Source of the DNA: an uncultured Prevotella sp.
GTDB lineage: Bacteria; Bacteroidota; Bacteroidia; Bacteroidales; Bacteroidaceae
Direction of reading: 5' to 3'
DNA: 17,883 nt
Assembly (NCBI GenBank): GCA_900314365.1
Contig: OMVH01000242.1
Location: 1 to 17,883 of the forward strand
How positions within the stretch are numbered: the stretch's first letter is position 1; each line of letters starts with the position of its first letter. Of this stretch, positions 7,269-15,058 are shown piece by piece. The position numbers and the translations under genes were made by a program. The notes under the pieces are model-generated. The model was not told the DNA's origin and ran no database searches. It saw only the letters and a program-made list of their open reading frames with translations.

Positions 7269-7275
7269 CTGAGGT

Positions 7276-8046
7276 TTACCTGATAATTCCTCTCTTCGAC
7301 GACTCCACGAAGCTGATGATGTACTGCACCTCGGGGGTGAGCGGAAGGTTGTTTTTTATCTCCTTAATACCCTCTTCAAGAATTCCCTTTGAATAGAGCA
7401 GCCGGTAAGCTTGATGAATGAGTTCAATCTTCTCGTTGCTGAAACCGTGACGGCGCAACCCGACAAGATTAATGCCAGCATACCTTATAGGCTCCTTTCC
7501 TGCAATGATGTAAGGAGGTATGTCCTGGGAGGTCCTGCTGCCACCTTGTATCATCACGTAGCCACCAATATGGCAGAATTGATGGAAGAGAACCTCGGCA
7601 CTGATAATGGCATTGTCGTCACAGGTGACTTCTCCGGCGAACTTTGTAGAATTACCAATGATGATGTTACTGCCAAAGAAACAATCGTGGGCGATATGCA
7701 TGTTCTCCATGAGAAGGTTGTTGTTACCGACCTGAGTAGTGCCCTTGGAGGCAGTGCCCCGCGATATGGTTACATTCTCACGTATGCTGTTGTTGTCACC
7801 AATTTCGCAGATGGTGTCTTCGCCCTTGAACTTCAAGTCTTGGGGCTTTGTGGCAATACTTGCTCCTGGGAAGAATTCATTGCCATTGCCGATACGTGCT
7901 CCATAGTTGATAGTCACACTATTCTGAAGGATGTTGTTATCACCCAAAACCGTGTTTCTGTCGATAAAGCAGAAAGGCCCTATCTCATTATTGTCACCCA
8001 GCTTGGCCTCTGGATGAACGAATGCCATTGGACTGATTTTGTTCAT
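7276..8046 (-). CDS. lpxA: UDP-N-acetylglucosamine acyltransferase
   Basis: This 256-aa cytoplasmic trimeric enzyme adds a 3-hydroxyacyl chain from ACP to the 3-OH of UDP-GlcNAc, the first step of lipid A synthesis. Left-handed beta-helix hexapeptide repeats run from residue 8 to about 180, for example IGDNNSI and VGNNNLL. HIAHD (117-121) carries the catalytic histidine (His120, equivalent to E. coli His125), followed by HQFCHIGG (155-162) and DIPPYIIAGKEP (175-186). A helical C-terminal domain follows. Gly168 aligns with E. coli Gly173, the hydrocarbon-ruler residue, which is compatible with a long acyl chain; this is inference from alignment by eye. It starts 9 nt after lpxC-fabZ, so the two are surely translated from one mRNA. 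Confidence 0.96.
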   Translation of the reverse strand: MNKISPMAFVHPEAKLGDNNEIGPFCFIDRNTVLGDNNILQNSVTINYGARIGNGNEFFPGASIATKPQDLKFKGEDTICEIGDNNSIRENVTISRGTASKGTTQVGNNNLLMENMHIAHDCFFGSNIIIGNSTKFAGEVTCDDNAIISAEVLFHQFCHIGGYVMIQGGSRTSQDIPPYIIAGKEPIRYAGINLVGLRRHGFSNEKIELIHQAYRLLYSKGILEEGIKEIKNNLPLTPEVQYIISFVESSKRGIIR

Positions 8047-8055
8047 ATACCGATA

Positions 8056-9447
8056 TTATTTGTTCTTCACTATTTGTGCGGTGAATGTAGCTTCAGACAC
8101 CACCTGGTCGCCGACGAACATATAGCCTTTCATGGAACTGATACCATGCCTGACCGGGAAGAGCAACTCAACCCGGAAGAGTAAAGTATCGCCCGGTACC
8201 ACCTTTTGGCGGAACTTCACGTCGTCAATCTTCAAGAAATAAGTCGACCATCGTTCGGGCTCCTCCAACTGGTTGAGCACAAGCAATCCTCCACACTGAG
8301 CCATTGCCTCGATTTGAAGAACGCCGGGCATGACGGGCTCCTCCGGGAAATGCCCTTGGAAGAAAGGTTCGTTCGACGTTACGTTCTTCACTCCCACGAT
8401 GCTGTTAGGACCGATGGCAACAATCTTGTCTACAAGCTGCATAGGATAGCGGTGAGGCAGGAGCTGCCTTATCCGGTTATTATCCATAACTGGCTTCTCG
8501 TTCGGATCGTAGATAGGAGCCTGGACCTCATGCTTGCGAATCTCTTTACGCATGAGGCGGGCAAACTTGTTGTTGATAGTGTGCCCCGGGCGTGTGGCAA
8601 TAATACGGCCTTTGATGGGGCGTCCTATCAAAGCCATGTCGCCGATGATGTCAAGAAGCTTGTGCCGCGTGCACTCATTTTCCCATGTGAGGGGCTTATT
8701 CTGAATGTAACCTATTTTAGAGGCATCTATGTGAGGAACTTTCAACAAGTCAGCAAGCTGGTTCAATTTGTCTTGCGGAACCTCACGTTCATAGATGACA
8801 ATGGAGTTGTCCAAGTCACCGCCCTTGATAAGATTGGCTTCAAGCAGGGGGACAATATCTCTAACGAAGACGAAAGTTCTCGCTGGTGCAATCTCTTCGG
8901 GGAAATCCTTGACATTGTCAAGTGTCGCAAACTGACTGTTGATGAACTTTGACTGAAATGAGCACATGGCAGTGATAGAGAATTGCTCATCAGGAAGAAT
9001 GGTGATGCAGGAGCCCGTAGCCTCATCTTTCACCTCTATCTTCTTTCTAATAATGTAGAAGTCCTTTGGGGCATTCTGCTCTTGTATGCCTACACTATGA
9101 ATCTTTTCTACGTACTGTGCGGCCGAACCGTCAAGAATAGGAAACTCCGGACCATTCACCTGGATAAGGCAGTTGTCGATTCCCAAAGCATAGAGCGCTG
9201 CCATACCATGCTCTATGGTGCCCACACGGACATCACCCGAGGCTATAACAGTGCCACGCTGTGTGTCCACTACCTTTTCGGCTATAGCCTCAATGGTGGG
9301 TTGGCCTTCCAGGTCGATGCGCTGAATGCGGTATCCCGTGTTCTCTGGGGCAGGATTGAATGTCACTGTCAGATGGAGACCTGTGTGGAGTCCTTTTCCA
9401 AAGAGTGAGAAGCTACCTTTTAGAGTTGTCTGTTTTGCTGATTCCAT
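8056..9447 (-). CDS. lpxC/fabZ: Bifunctional UDP-3-O-acyl-GlcNAc deacetylase / 3-hydroxyacyl-ACP dehydratase (LpxC-FabZ fusion)
   Basis: A 463-aa fusion. Residues 1 to about 305 are LpxC, the zinc deacetylase and committed step of lipid A synthesis: GKGLHTG (18-24), TIEH with His80, RHKLLDIIGD with His262 and Asp266, and RPGH with His289. His80, His262 and Asp266 match the E. coli zinc ligands and His289 the catalytic histidine. After a short linker, residues 320-463 are FabZ, a hotdog-fold dehydratase of fatty-acid elongation, with LLPHRYPMQLVD (329-340), GHFPEEPVMPG containing catalytic His366, and catalytic Glu380 in QIEAMAQ. FabZ removes water from the 3-hydroxyacyl-ACP that LpxA and LpxD use, so the fusion physically joins the two branches. 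The fusion is known in Bacteroidetes. All catalytic residues are present in both halves. The gene has a 160-nt spacer upstream containing a hairpin. Confidence 0.96.
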   Translation of the reverse strand: MESAKQTTLKGSFSLFGKGLHTGLHLTVTFNPAPENTGYRIQRIDLEGQPTIEAIAEKVVDTQRGTVIASGDVRVGTIEHGMAALYALGIDNCLIQVNGPEFPILDGSAAQYVEKIHSVGIQEQNAPKDFYIIRKKIEVKDEATGSCITILPDEQFSITAMCSFQSKFINSQFATLDNVKDFPEEIAPARTFVFVRDIVPLLEANLIKGGDLDNSIVIYEREVPQDKLNQLADLLKVPHIDASKIGYIQNKPLTWENECTRHKLLDIIGDMALIGRPIKGRIIATRPGHTINNKFARLMRKEIRKHEVQAPIYDPNEKPVMDNNRIRQLLPHRYPMQLVDKIVAIGPNSIVGVKNVTSNEPFFQGHFPEEPVMPGVLQIEAMAQCGGLLVLNQLEEPERWSTYFLKIDDVKFRQKVVPGDTLLFRVELLFPVRHGISSMKGYMFVGDQVVSEATFTAQIVKNK

Positions 9448-9607
9448 TGTTCTGTTGTTTACGCTTAAGGCTGACTCTGTAAAGTCAGCCCGTAATATGC
9501 TATTTTTGAAGGCTTATTGCTCGCCGTTCGTCAATTGTTCTATTGTTTGAATTATATGGGACTAAAGGTTGAGTGGGCTTAGAATGTTTACACAAAAACA
9601 AGACCGT
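9448..9607 (-). promoter_or_regulatory. 160-nt lpxD-lpxC spacer, possible structured leader
   Basis: This is the longest spacer within the lipid A cluster. It contains a perfect hairpin (9469-9490) and two near-identical 16-base direct repeats, at 9446-9461 and 9534-9549 (14 of 16 match), the first of which overlaps the lpxC start codon. It also contains a possible six-codon reading frame on the minus strand (TTG at 9534, TAA ending at 9514) positioned at the upstream repeat. No clean TAnnTTTG box is present on the minus strand; TGTTTTTG near 9592-9599 differs at one base. A role in controlling LpxC level is plausible because LpxC is the committed enzyme, but it is not shown by the sequence. 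Confidence 0.35.
9469..9490 (-). other. Perfect hairpin upstream of lpxC
   Basis: GGCTGACT (9469-9476) pairs exactly with AGTCAGCC (9483-9490) around a 6-nt loop. It lies 21 nt before the lpxC ATG. TTAAGCG rather than a T-run follows it on the minus strand, so a simple terminator is unlikely. An RNA stability or translational control element is more likely. Confidence 0.5.
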
Positions 9608-10645
9608 TCATTGCCGGGCTCGCAGTTTCTCCACCTCTTTCCTCAGTTCTTCGAGTTCCTTGTACATCTCAGGTAAGCGGCGGAAGATGGCTTGTGATTT
9701 AAACCAGCTTCGTGGCTCCATTGGTGGGGTACCTATCAGTGTCTGGTTTCCTTTCAAACTTCCCGGAACTCCCGACTGAGCTCCAAGCAGCACTTTGTCA
9801 CCTATAGTGCTATGCCCGGCCAAACCTACCTGCCCGCCAAACATGCACCACTTGCCTATGTGAGTGGAGCCTGCAATACCTACTTGCGCTGACATTACGG
9901 TGTTTTCGCCCACATCCACATTATGAGCCACCTGCACAAGATTATCAAGCTTTACGCCCTTCCTGAGATACGTACTTCCCATTGTGGACCGGTCTACACA
10001 GGTATTAGCACCAATTTCCACGTTGTCCTCAATAGTGACAATACCAATCTGGGGAATCTTGTCATAGTTTTCACCGTTGGGAGCAAAGCCGAATCCGTCG
10101 GCTCCGATAACGCTACCGGCATGAATAGTTACACTGTTTCCAAGCTTGCAACCATGATAGATGGTCACATTGGGATAAATCTTGCAACCCGTGCCCATTG
10201 TGACGTGGTCACCAATGACAGCGTTGGGGTAGATTTGACAGCCATCACCTATCTTTGCCCCGTCTCCGATGCATGCATAAGGACCGACATAGACATCCTT
10301 GCCGACCTCGGCATCGGGAGAAACATAAGCAAGCTCATGAATTCCTTTTTTGGACGGAATGGAAGCTGCATAAAGCTGCAGAAGACGTGCCACACAATCG
10401 CGCGCATTCTTTACTCTGATAACTGTGGTGCTGACGGGTGCAGTCAGCTCGATACTGTCATCAACAAGTACAATTGTCGACTTCGTCTCATATATGTAAT
10501 GGGAGTATTTGGGACTTGCGAGGAAGGATATGGCGCCAGGGATGCCTTCTTCTATTTTAGAGAAAGTATGAACTTTAGCGTTGGCGTCGCCTATTATTTC
10601 CCCGTTAATGTATTGTGCGATTTGTTTTGCTGTAAATTCCATCAT
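9608..10645 (-). CDS. lpxD: UDP-3-O-(3-hydroxyacyl)glucosamine N-acyltransferase
   Basis: This enzyme (345 aa from the ATG at 10645) adds the second 3-hydroxyacyl chain, at the 2-amine of the LpxC product, in lipid A synthesis. The N-terminal domain (about 1-100) begins MEFTAKQIAQYI, the usual LpxD start, and binds the uridine moiety. Hexapeptide repeats of the beta-helix fill about 105-315, including GADGFGFAPNGE. The VAHNVDVGENT segment holds the catalytic histidine (His241, equivalent to E. coli His239). A charged C-terminal helix ends the protein. The frame can be extended four codons to a TTG at 10657, but two ATGs in a row (10645, 10642) match the family start better. A TATATTTG box at 10672-10679 gives a leader of about 20 nt to these ATGs. 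lpxD precedes lpxC-fabZ and lpxA, but with a 160-nt gap. Confidence 0.95.
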   Translation of the reverse strand: MMEFTAKQIAQYINGEIIGDANAKVHTFSKIEEGIPGAISFLASPKYSHYIYETKSTIVLVDDSIELTAPVSTTVIRVKNARDCVARLLQLYAASIPSKKGIHELAYVSPDAEVGKDVYVGPYACIGDGAKIGDGCQIYPNAVIGDHVTMGTGCKIYPNVTIYHGCKLGNSVTIHAGSVIGADGFGFAPNGENYDKIPQIGIVTIEDNVEIGANTCVDRSTMGSTYLRKGVKLDNLVQVAHNVDVGENTVMSAQVGIAGSTHIGKWCMFGGQVGLAGHSTIGDKVLLGAQSGVPGSLKGNQTLIGTPPMEPRSWFKSQAIFRRLPEMYKELEELRKEVEKLRARQ

Positions 10646-10671
10646 TCTGTCAGCCAAATTTATTGACTTTG

Positions 10672-10679
10672 CAAATATA
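10672..10679 (-). promoter_or_regulatory. Probable promoter -7 box for lpxD and the lipid A cluster
   Basis: The minus-strand sequence is TATATTTG, an exact match to the Bacteroidetes TAnnTTTG -7 element, in AT-rich sequence between the HD gene stop (10691) and lpxD. No clear -33 TTTG is seen 17-23 nt further upstream, where the HD gene ends. The position predicts a start of transcription near 10665. Confidence 0.55.
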
Positions 10680-10690
10680 GTAATTAATTT

Positions 10691-11905
10691 TTAGATTCTC
10701 TGATAGCAGAGATAATATTTCCTGATTTTTTTTGATAGCAGTGCAACATTGAGTAGTTCAGAAGCCTCTGCAATGTCCTTGACGCTGCCATCTTTATAAA
10801 GAATGGAGATGTGGTCCTCGTCGAAATCATACATATCTTTTTCAATGGTGCTTTCGTTGAGAAGATAATTCACATCTGAGGCATTAACTCCAAAGTGATT
10901 GGACAGTTCGCTCTTTAAGCTGTCGATTCTTTCCCTGCTTGTCGGTTCCGTATTCACTTCAACCTTGAAGATGTTGCGATTGACCATGTCGCGGGATAAT
11001 AATGCGAGGATAGGGTCATCTGATTCCATCCAAACCTTCAGTGAGCTCCAAATATCGCTATCGTCGAGCTTTTCATAGTTGCGAAGGGCTTCCGGATCCT
11101 TATAGAAGGTGTCAGCATTGACATCGTTTTGCAGAAAGTAAAGCAAAGCTGGTGGTGCGAAGAGACTTTCACCTTGCTCCACAAGCTGTTTTGCCCTCTT
11201 TAGTGCATTGACAAGCACTTTCTCACAAGCCACAGCCGTTTTATGAAGGTATACCTGCCAATACATCAGTCGACGCGAGGTAAGGAAGTTCTCAATGGAA
11301 TAAATGCCTTTAGATTCCACAACCAACTGGTCATCAACCACATTTAGCATTTTGATGATTCGGGCCGAGCCTATGTTGCCCTCTGCAACGCCGGTGAAGA
11401 AACTGTCACGACGCAGATAGTCAAGCCTGTCCATGTCGACCTGACTACTGATGAGCTGATGTAGGAATCGCTTGGGATACTCGTCCTTAAAAATCTTGAT
11501 GGCAAGATTCAAGGCCCCGTGCATCTCCTGATTGATATGCTCCATCATGAGTAGCGAGAGCTCTTCGTGAGAGATACCATTGATGAGAGTATTCTCAAGC
11601 ACATGCGAGAATGGCCCATGTCCCAGGTCGTGCATCAGGATGGCAGCCTCTACAGCCTCGGCTTCACTGTCGAAGATGAAGATTCCCTTTTGCAGCAGCG
11701 AACTGATGGCTTCGCTCATAAGATGAAAAGCCCCGAGCGAGTGTTGGAAACGCGTGTGTTGCGCACCGGGATAGACCATTGACGACAACCCCATCTGCTT
11801 AATGCGAGTGAGGCGTTGCATGAGCGGGTGCTCAACGATGTCGAAAAGCAAGCCCGAAGGAATCCTGATAAAACCGAATACAGGGTCGTTGATTATCTTT
11901 TGCAA
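10691..11905 (-). CDS. HD-domain phosphohydrolase (SAMHD1/dGTPase-like, COG1078-type)
   Basis: A 404-aa protein of the HD superfamily, related to deoxynucleoside triphosphate triphosphohydrolases; the actual substrate is unknown. The metal-binding set is complete: QHTRFQHSLG with His55, MHDLGHGPFSH with His92-Asp93 and further histidines at 96 and 101, and SSQVDMDRLDYLRRDS with Asp157. This is the typical pattern of the YwfO/SAMHD1 group. The start is a TTG at 11905. The pyrF stop codon lies in the same frame only three codons upstream, and the family-like N-terminus (KIINDPVFGFI) begins right after the TTG, so no ATG is available without cutting into it. The 9-nt spacing after pyrF implies translational coupling. 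The gene sits between pyrimidine synthesis and the lipid A genes, an order I recall from other Bacteroidetes. Confidence 0.88.
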   Translation of the reverse strand: MQKIINDPVFGFIRIPSGLLFDIVEHPLMQRLTRIKQMGLSSMVYPGAQHTRFQHSLGAFHLMSEAISSLLQKGIFIFDSEAEAVEAAILMHDLGHGPFSHVLENTLINGISHEELSLLMMEHINQEMHGALNLAIKIFKDEYPKRFLHQLISSQVDMDRLDYLRRDSFFTGVAEGNIGSARIIKMLNVVDDQLVVESKGIYSIENFLTSRRLMYWQVYLHKTAVACEKVLVNALKRAKQLVEQGESLFAPPALLYFLQNDVNADTFYKDPEALRNYEKLDDSDIWSSLKVWMESDDPILALLSRDMVNRNIFKVEVNTEPTSRERIDSLKSELSNHFGVNASDVNYLLNESTIEKDMYDFDEDHISILYKDGSVKDIAEASELLNVALLSKKIRKYYLCYQRI

Positions 11906-11914
11906 ATCGTCCTT

Positions 11915-12739
11915 TTATTTAAGTTTGCTGAGTTCTTCCGCCATCTGCAGCTGAAGTTCCTTGGCTTTTTCAGCGGCAGCATCGGCGAAATGCTCATCGT
12001 TGCCAGCGTAGATGATTCCGCGTGAAGAGTTGACGAGCAGTCCGCAGTCCTTTGTCATACCGTATTTGCAGACCTCCTGAAGGCTTCCACCCTGGGCGCC
12101 CACTCCGGGTACAAGCAAGAAATGATTGGGAACAACCTTTCGGATATCCTCAAACATCTTGCCCTGGGTAGCTCCCACGACGTACATCATGTTTTCCTCG
12201 TTTCCCCACTGCTGGCTCACACGCAGCACCTTCTCGAAAAGGCGCTCACCACAAGTATCCTCAGTGAGCTGGAAATCATGGGACCCTTTGTTGGATGTCA
12301 GAGCGAGAAGCACCACCCATTTGCCGTCATATTGCAGAAACGGTGTCACACTGTCCTCGCCCATGTAGGGAGCAACAGTCAGCGCGTCAATGTCATAATG
12401 CTCGAAGAATGTGCGGGCATACATAGTCGAAGTGTTTCCGATGTCGCCGCGTTTGGCATCGGCAATGATGAAATGTTCCGGGTAGAACTTCTTGAGATAA
12501 TCGACGGTATGCTCAAAAGCTGCCATGCCCTCAAGCCCAAAGGCTTCATAAAAAGCAAGATTAGGCTTATAGGCCACACAGTAAGGAGCTGTGGCATCGA
12601 TAATATGCTTGTTGAACTCGAAGATGGGATCGTCCTGTTCTGCTATGCACTGAGGCATTTTCTTTATGTCCGGGTCAAGACCCACGCAGAGAAACGATTC
12701 CTTCTTGAAAATCTGTTGAATGAGTTGTTTACAGTTCAT
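11915..12739 (-). CDS. pyrF: Orotidine 5'-phosphate decarboxylase, type 2
   Basis: A 274-aa TIM-barrel enzyme that converts OMP to UMP, the last step of de novo pyrimidine synthesis. The length and motifs place it in the longer type 2 subfamily found in Bacteroidetes, Actinobacteria and others. Visible landmarks are CVGLDPD (18-24), YKPNLAFYEAFG (57-68), the catalytic D94-A-K-R-G-D99 with Lys96, MYARTFFEH, APYMGEDSV, GATQG, and PGVGAQGG for phosphate binding. VNSSRGIIYA follows near the C-terminus. The ATG at 12739 gives a normal N-terminus. It follows prfA by 32 nt and precedes the HD gene by 9 nt. Confidence 0.95.
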   Translation of the reverse strand: MNCKQLIQQIFKKESFLCVGLDPDIKKMPQCIAEQDDPIFEFNKHIIDATAPYCVAYKPNLAFYEAFGLEGMAAFEHTVDYLKKFYPEHFIIADAKRGDIGNTSTMYARTFFEHYDIDALTVAPYMGEDSVTPFLQYDGKWVVLLALTSNKGSHDFQLTEDTCGERLFEKVLRVSQQWGNEENMMYVVGATQGKMFEDIRKVVPNHFLLVPGVGAQGGSLQEVCKYGMTKDCGLLVNSSRGIIYAGNDEHFADAAAEKAKELQLQMAEELSKLK

Positions 12740-12771
12740 TTCTTTCGTTCTTTGATGGTCACGACGATTAG

Positions 12772-13884
12772 TTAGAGTTCACTTTCTTTCAGCTTCTCTG
12801 CATTTTCAGCCACCGTGAGGGCATCTATCATAGGCTGTATGTTGCCATTGAGGAATCCCTGCAGGTCGTGGGTAGTGAAGCCGATGCGATGGTCTGTGAC
12901 TCGTCCCTGTGGAAAGTTGTAGGTGCGGATTTTGGCACTTCGGTCACCCGTAGAGACGAGCGATCGGCGGCGGTTGGAAATATCGTCAACGTATTTCTGA
13001 TGCTCGTGGTCATATATATAGGTATATAGGCGACTCAAGGCACGCTCCTTATTCTTAGGCTGGTCGCGGGTCTCCGTACATTCAATGAGAATTTCCTCCA
13101 CCTCACCGGTATTAGGATTCTTCCAGGGATAGCGCAGACGCACACCCGAGCTCACTTTGTTCACATTCTGCCCACCGGCACCGCTCGAACGGAAGGTGTC
13201 CCACTTGATATCACCTTCGTTGATGTGGACTTCAAACTTCTCAGCCTCCGGCAGCACAGCTACAGTAGCCGCACTGGTATGCATACGCCCTTGCGTTTCC
13301 GTGGCCGGAACGCGCTGCACGCGGTGTACACCGCTCTCATATTTCAGGGTACCATAGACATTATCTCCGCTTACAGCAAAGTCTATTTCCTTATATCCGC
13401 CCACAGCACCCTCGGAAGCCGACGTCACAGCTATCGTCCAGCCTTTCGACTCACAGTATTTCTTGTACATACTGAAGAGGTCGCCGGCAAAGAGACAGGC
13501 TTCGTCGCCGCCGGTACCAGCCCGAATCTCCATCTGCACATTCTTTGCATCCTCGGGGTCTTTAGGAACAAGAGCTATCTTGATTTCTTCTTCCAGTTTG
13601 GGTTGCAGCGCCTCGTTCTCCTGAAGTTCCTCGCGTGCCATCTCTTTCATGTCAGGATCGCTTTCATTGATGATGACATCCTTAGCTTCCTTTATAGAGT
13701 TCAGGCAGGCCATATAGCGCTTTCTCAAGTCCATGATGTCACCGAGATCCTTGTATTCTTTGGTCAACTTCACGTAACGCTGCTGATCAGCTATCACGTC
13801 GGGATCTGTAATGAGTGTTGACACCTCCTCATAGCGAGCCTCAAGGCCGTCAAGTTTTTCTAATATATTATTATTGTCTGCCAT
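12772..13884 (-). CDS. prfA: Peptide chain release factor 1
   Basis: RF1 (370 aa from the ATG at 13884) ends translation at UAA and UAG. The codon-recognition tripeptide P-A-T (193-195, in VQRVPATETQGRMHTSA) identifies it as RF1 rather than RF2. The GGQ motif (237-239, in SSGAGGQNVNKV) reaches the peptidyl transferase centre. An N-terminal helical domain and the AGTGGDEA turn are as expected. A TTG at 13896 would add MTIN and overlap the purM stop by 11 nt. The ATG, which comes just one base after the purM stop codon, gives a conventional N-terminus (MADNNNILEKLDGLEARY) and is preferred. The one-base gap suggests coupled translation with purM. Confidence 0.96.
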   Translation of the reverse strand: MADNNNILEKLDGLEARYEEVSTLITDPDVIADQQRYVKLTKEYKDLGDIMDLRKRYMACLNSIKEAKDVIINESDPDMKEMAREELQENEALQPKLEEEIKIALVPKDPEDAKNVQMEIRAGTGGDEACLFAGDLFSMYKKYCESKGWTIAVTSASEGAVGGYKEIDFAVSGDNVYGTLKYESGVHRVQRVPATETQGRMHTSAATVAVLPEAEKFEVHINEGDIKWDTFRSSGAGGQNVNKVSSGVRLRYPWKNPNTGEVEEILIECTETRDQPKNKERALSRLYTYIYDHEHQKYVDDISNRRRSLVSTGDRSAKIRTYNFPQGRVTDHRIGFTTHDLQGFLNGNIQPMIDALTVAENAEKLKESEL

Positions 13885-13885
13885 A

Positions 13886-15046
13886 TTAATAGTCAAAGGT
13901 TCCGTATTCAGAGTGTATGGTGAGCGACCGTTTGCCTTCCTCTATGTGTCCTACGGCCTGCGCGTCCACATTGAAACTCTTAGAGATTTCGATGATCCTG
14001 TCGGCCACCTCCGGGCGCACATAGATTTCCATGCGATGCCCCATGTTGAACACCTTGTACATCTCTCTCCACTCTGTACCACTGCAATCGTGGATGATGC
14101 GGAACAGGGGTGGAATGGGGAACATATTGTCCTTCACTACCCGGCAGTTATCGCCAACAAAGTGAAGCACCTTGGTCTGTGCACCACCTGTGCAGTGCAC
14201 CATTCCATGAATCTCCGGACGCAGTTCGTCAAGAAGCTTTTTGATGATGGGCGCGTAAGTGCGAGTGGGCGAGAGCACAAGTTTCCCTGCGTCGACAGAC
14301 ACTCCATCCACCCTATCAGTGAGCTTGTATTTTCCACTATATACCAATTCATCGGGAACAGCATGGTCGTAGCTCTCAGGGAATTGTGTAGCAAGATATT
14401 TGGCGAAGACATCATGTCGTGCGCTGGTCAGTCCATTGCTGCCCATGCCCCCGTTGTAAGCATGCTCATAGGAGGCCTGTCCCGTGGAACTGAGTCCCAC
14501 GATTACGTCGCCGGGACGGATATTCGCATTGTTGATGACATCCTTGCGCTTCATGCGACAGGTCACAGTGGAATCCACAATGATGGTTCTGACAAGATCG
14601 CCCACATCTGCTGTCTCTCCACCTGTCGGCCAGATACCTATACCCATTTCACGTAGTTCGGCGAGCAGCTCATCGGTACCGTTAATGATAGCCGAGATGA
14701 CCTCTCCCGGTACGAGCATTTTGTTCCGTCCGATAGTACTCGAGACGAGGATGTTGTCCACAGCTCCCACGCATAGCAGGTCATCGGTGTTCATGACTAT
14801 AGCGTCCTGCGCGATACCTTTCCATACGCTCAGGTCACCGGTAGTCTTCCAATACATGTAGGCGAGCGACGATTTTGTACCGGCACCGTCGGCATGCATG
14901 ATATTGCAGTATTCAGGATCCCCGCCGAGGATGTCAGGGATTATTTTGCAGAAAGCCTGTGGGAAGATGCCCTTGTCGATGTGCTTGATGGCATTGTGCA
15001 CGTCTTCCTTAGCGGCACTCACGCCGCGCATCATATATCGTTCCAT
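13886..15046 (-). CDS. purM: Phosphoribosylformylglycinamidine cyclo-ligase (AIR synthase)
   Basis: This 386-aa enzyme makes aminoimidazole ribotide from FGAM with ATP, the fifth step of purine synthesis. The PurS/PurM/ThiL-type fold is recognisable: MHADGAGTKSSLAY, the QDAIVMNTDDLLCVGA segment, PTGGETADVGDLV, PGDVIVGLSSTGQASYEH and the C-terminal HCTGGAQTK region. It is about 40 residues longer than the E. coli enzyme and diverges in its second half (VHCTGGAQTK where E. coli has a GGGLTENLPR-like motif); this longer form is usual in Bacteroidetes. The ATG at 15046 begins MERYMMRGVSAAKEDV. It lies 12 nt after aroE. purC is in the same neighbourhood but separated by ubiE and aroE. Confidence 0.93.
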   Translation of the reverse strand: MERYMMRGVSAAKEDVHNAIKHIDKGIFPQAFCKIIPDILGGDPEYCNIMHADGAGTKSSLAYMYWKTTGDLSVWKGIAQDAIVMNTDDLLCVGAVDNILVSSTIGRNKMLVPGEVISAIINGTDELLAELREMGIGIWPTGGETADVGDLVRTIIVDSTVTCRMKRKDVINNANIRPGDVIVGLSSTGQASYEHAYNGGMGSNGLTSARHDVFAKYLATQFPESYDHAVPDELVYSGKYKLTDRVDGVSVDAGKLVLSPTRTYAPIIKKLLDELRPEIHGMVHCTGGAQTKVLHFVGDNCRVVKDNMFPIPPLFRIIHDCSGTEWREMYKVFNMGHRMEIYVRPEVADRIIEISKSFNVDAQAVGHIEEGKRSLTIHSEYGTFDY

Positions 15047-15058
15047 ATGGTGATGATT

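Noticed and set aside
7411..8952. Plus-strand open frames of about 250 codons opposite lpxA and lpxC-fabZ
   Set aside because: Both are antisense to well-conserved genes and show no known domain or start signals.
10646..10657. Four-codon extension of lpxD to a TTG
   Set aside because: Two ATG codons at the family-typical start MEFTAKQ are available, and the promoter-like box favours them.
13698..13710. Third copy of TTCAGGCAGG inside prfA
   Set aside because: It is in coding sequence with no pairing partner nearby, so it is taken as chance.
13885..13896. Four-codon extension of prfA to a TTG overlapping purM
   Set aside because: The ATG at 13884, one base after the purM stop, gives the normal RF1 N-terminus.
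13874..14656. 260-codon plus-strand open frame opposite purM
   Set aside because: Shadow of purM; no domain, and no upstream promoter-like or start context.
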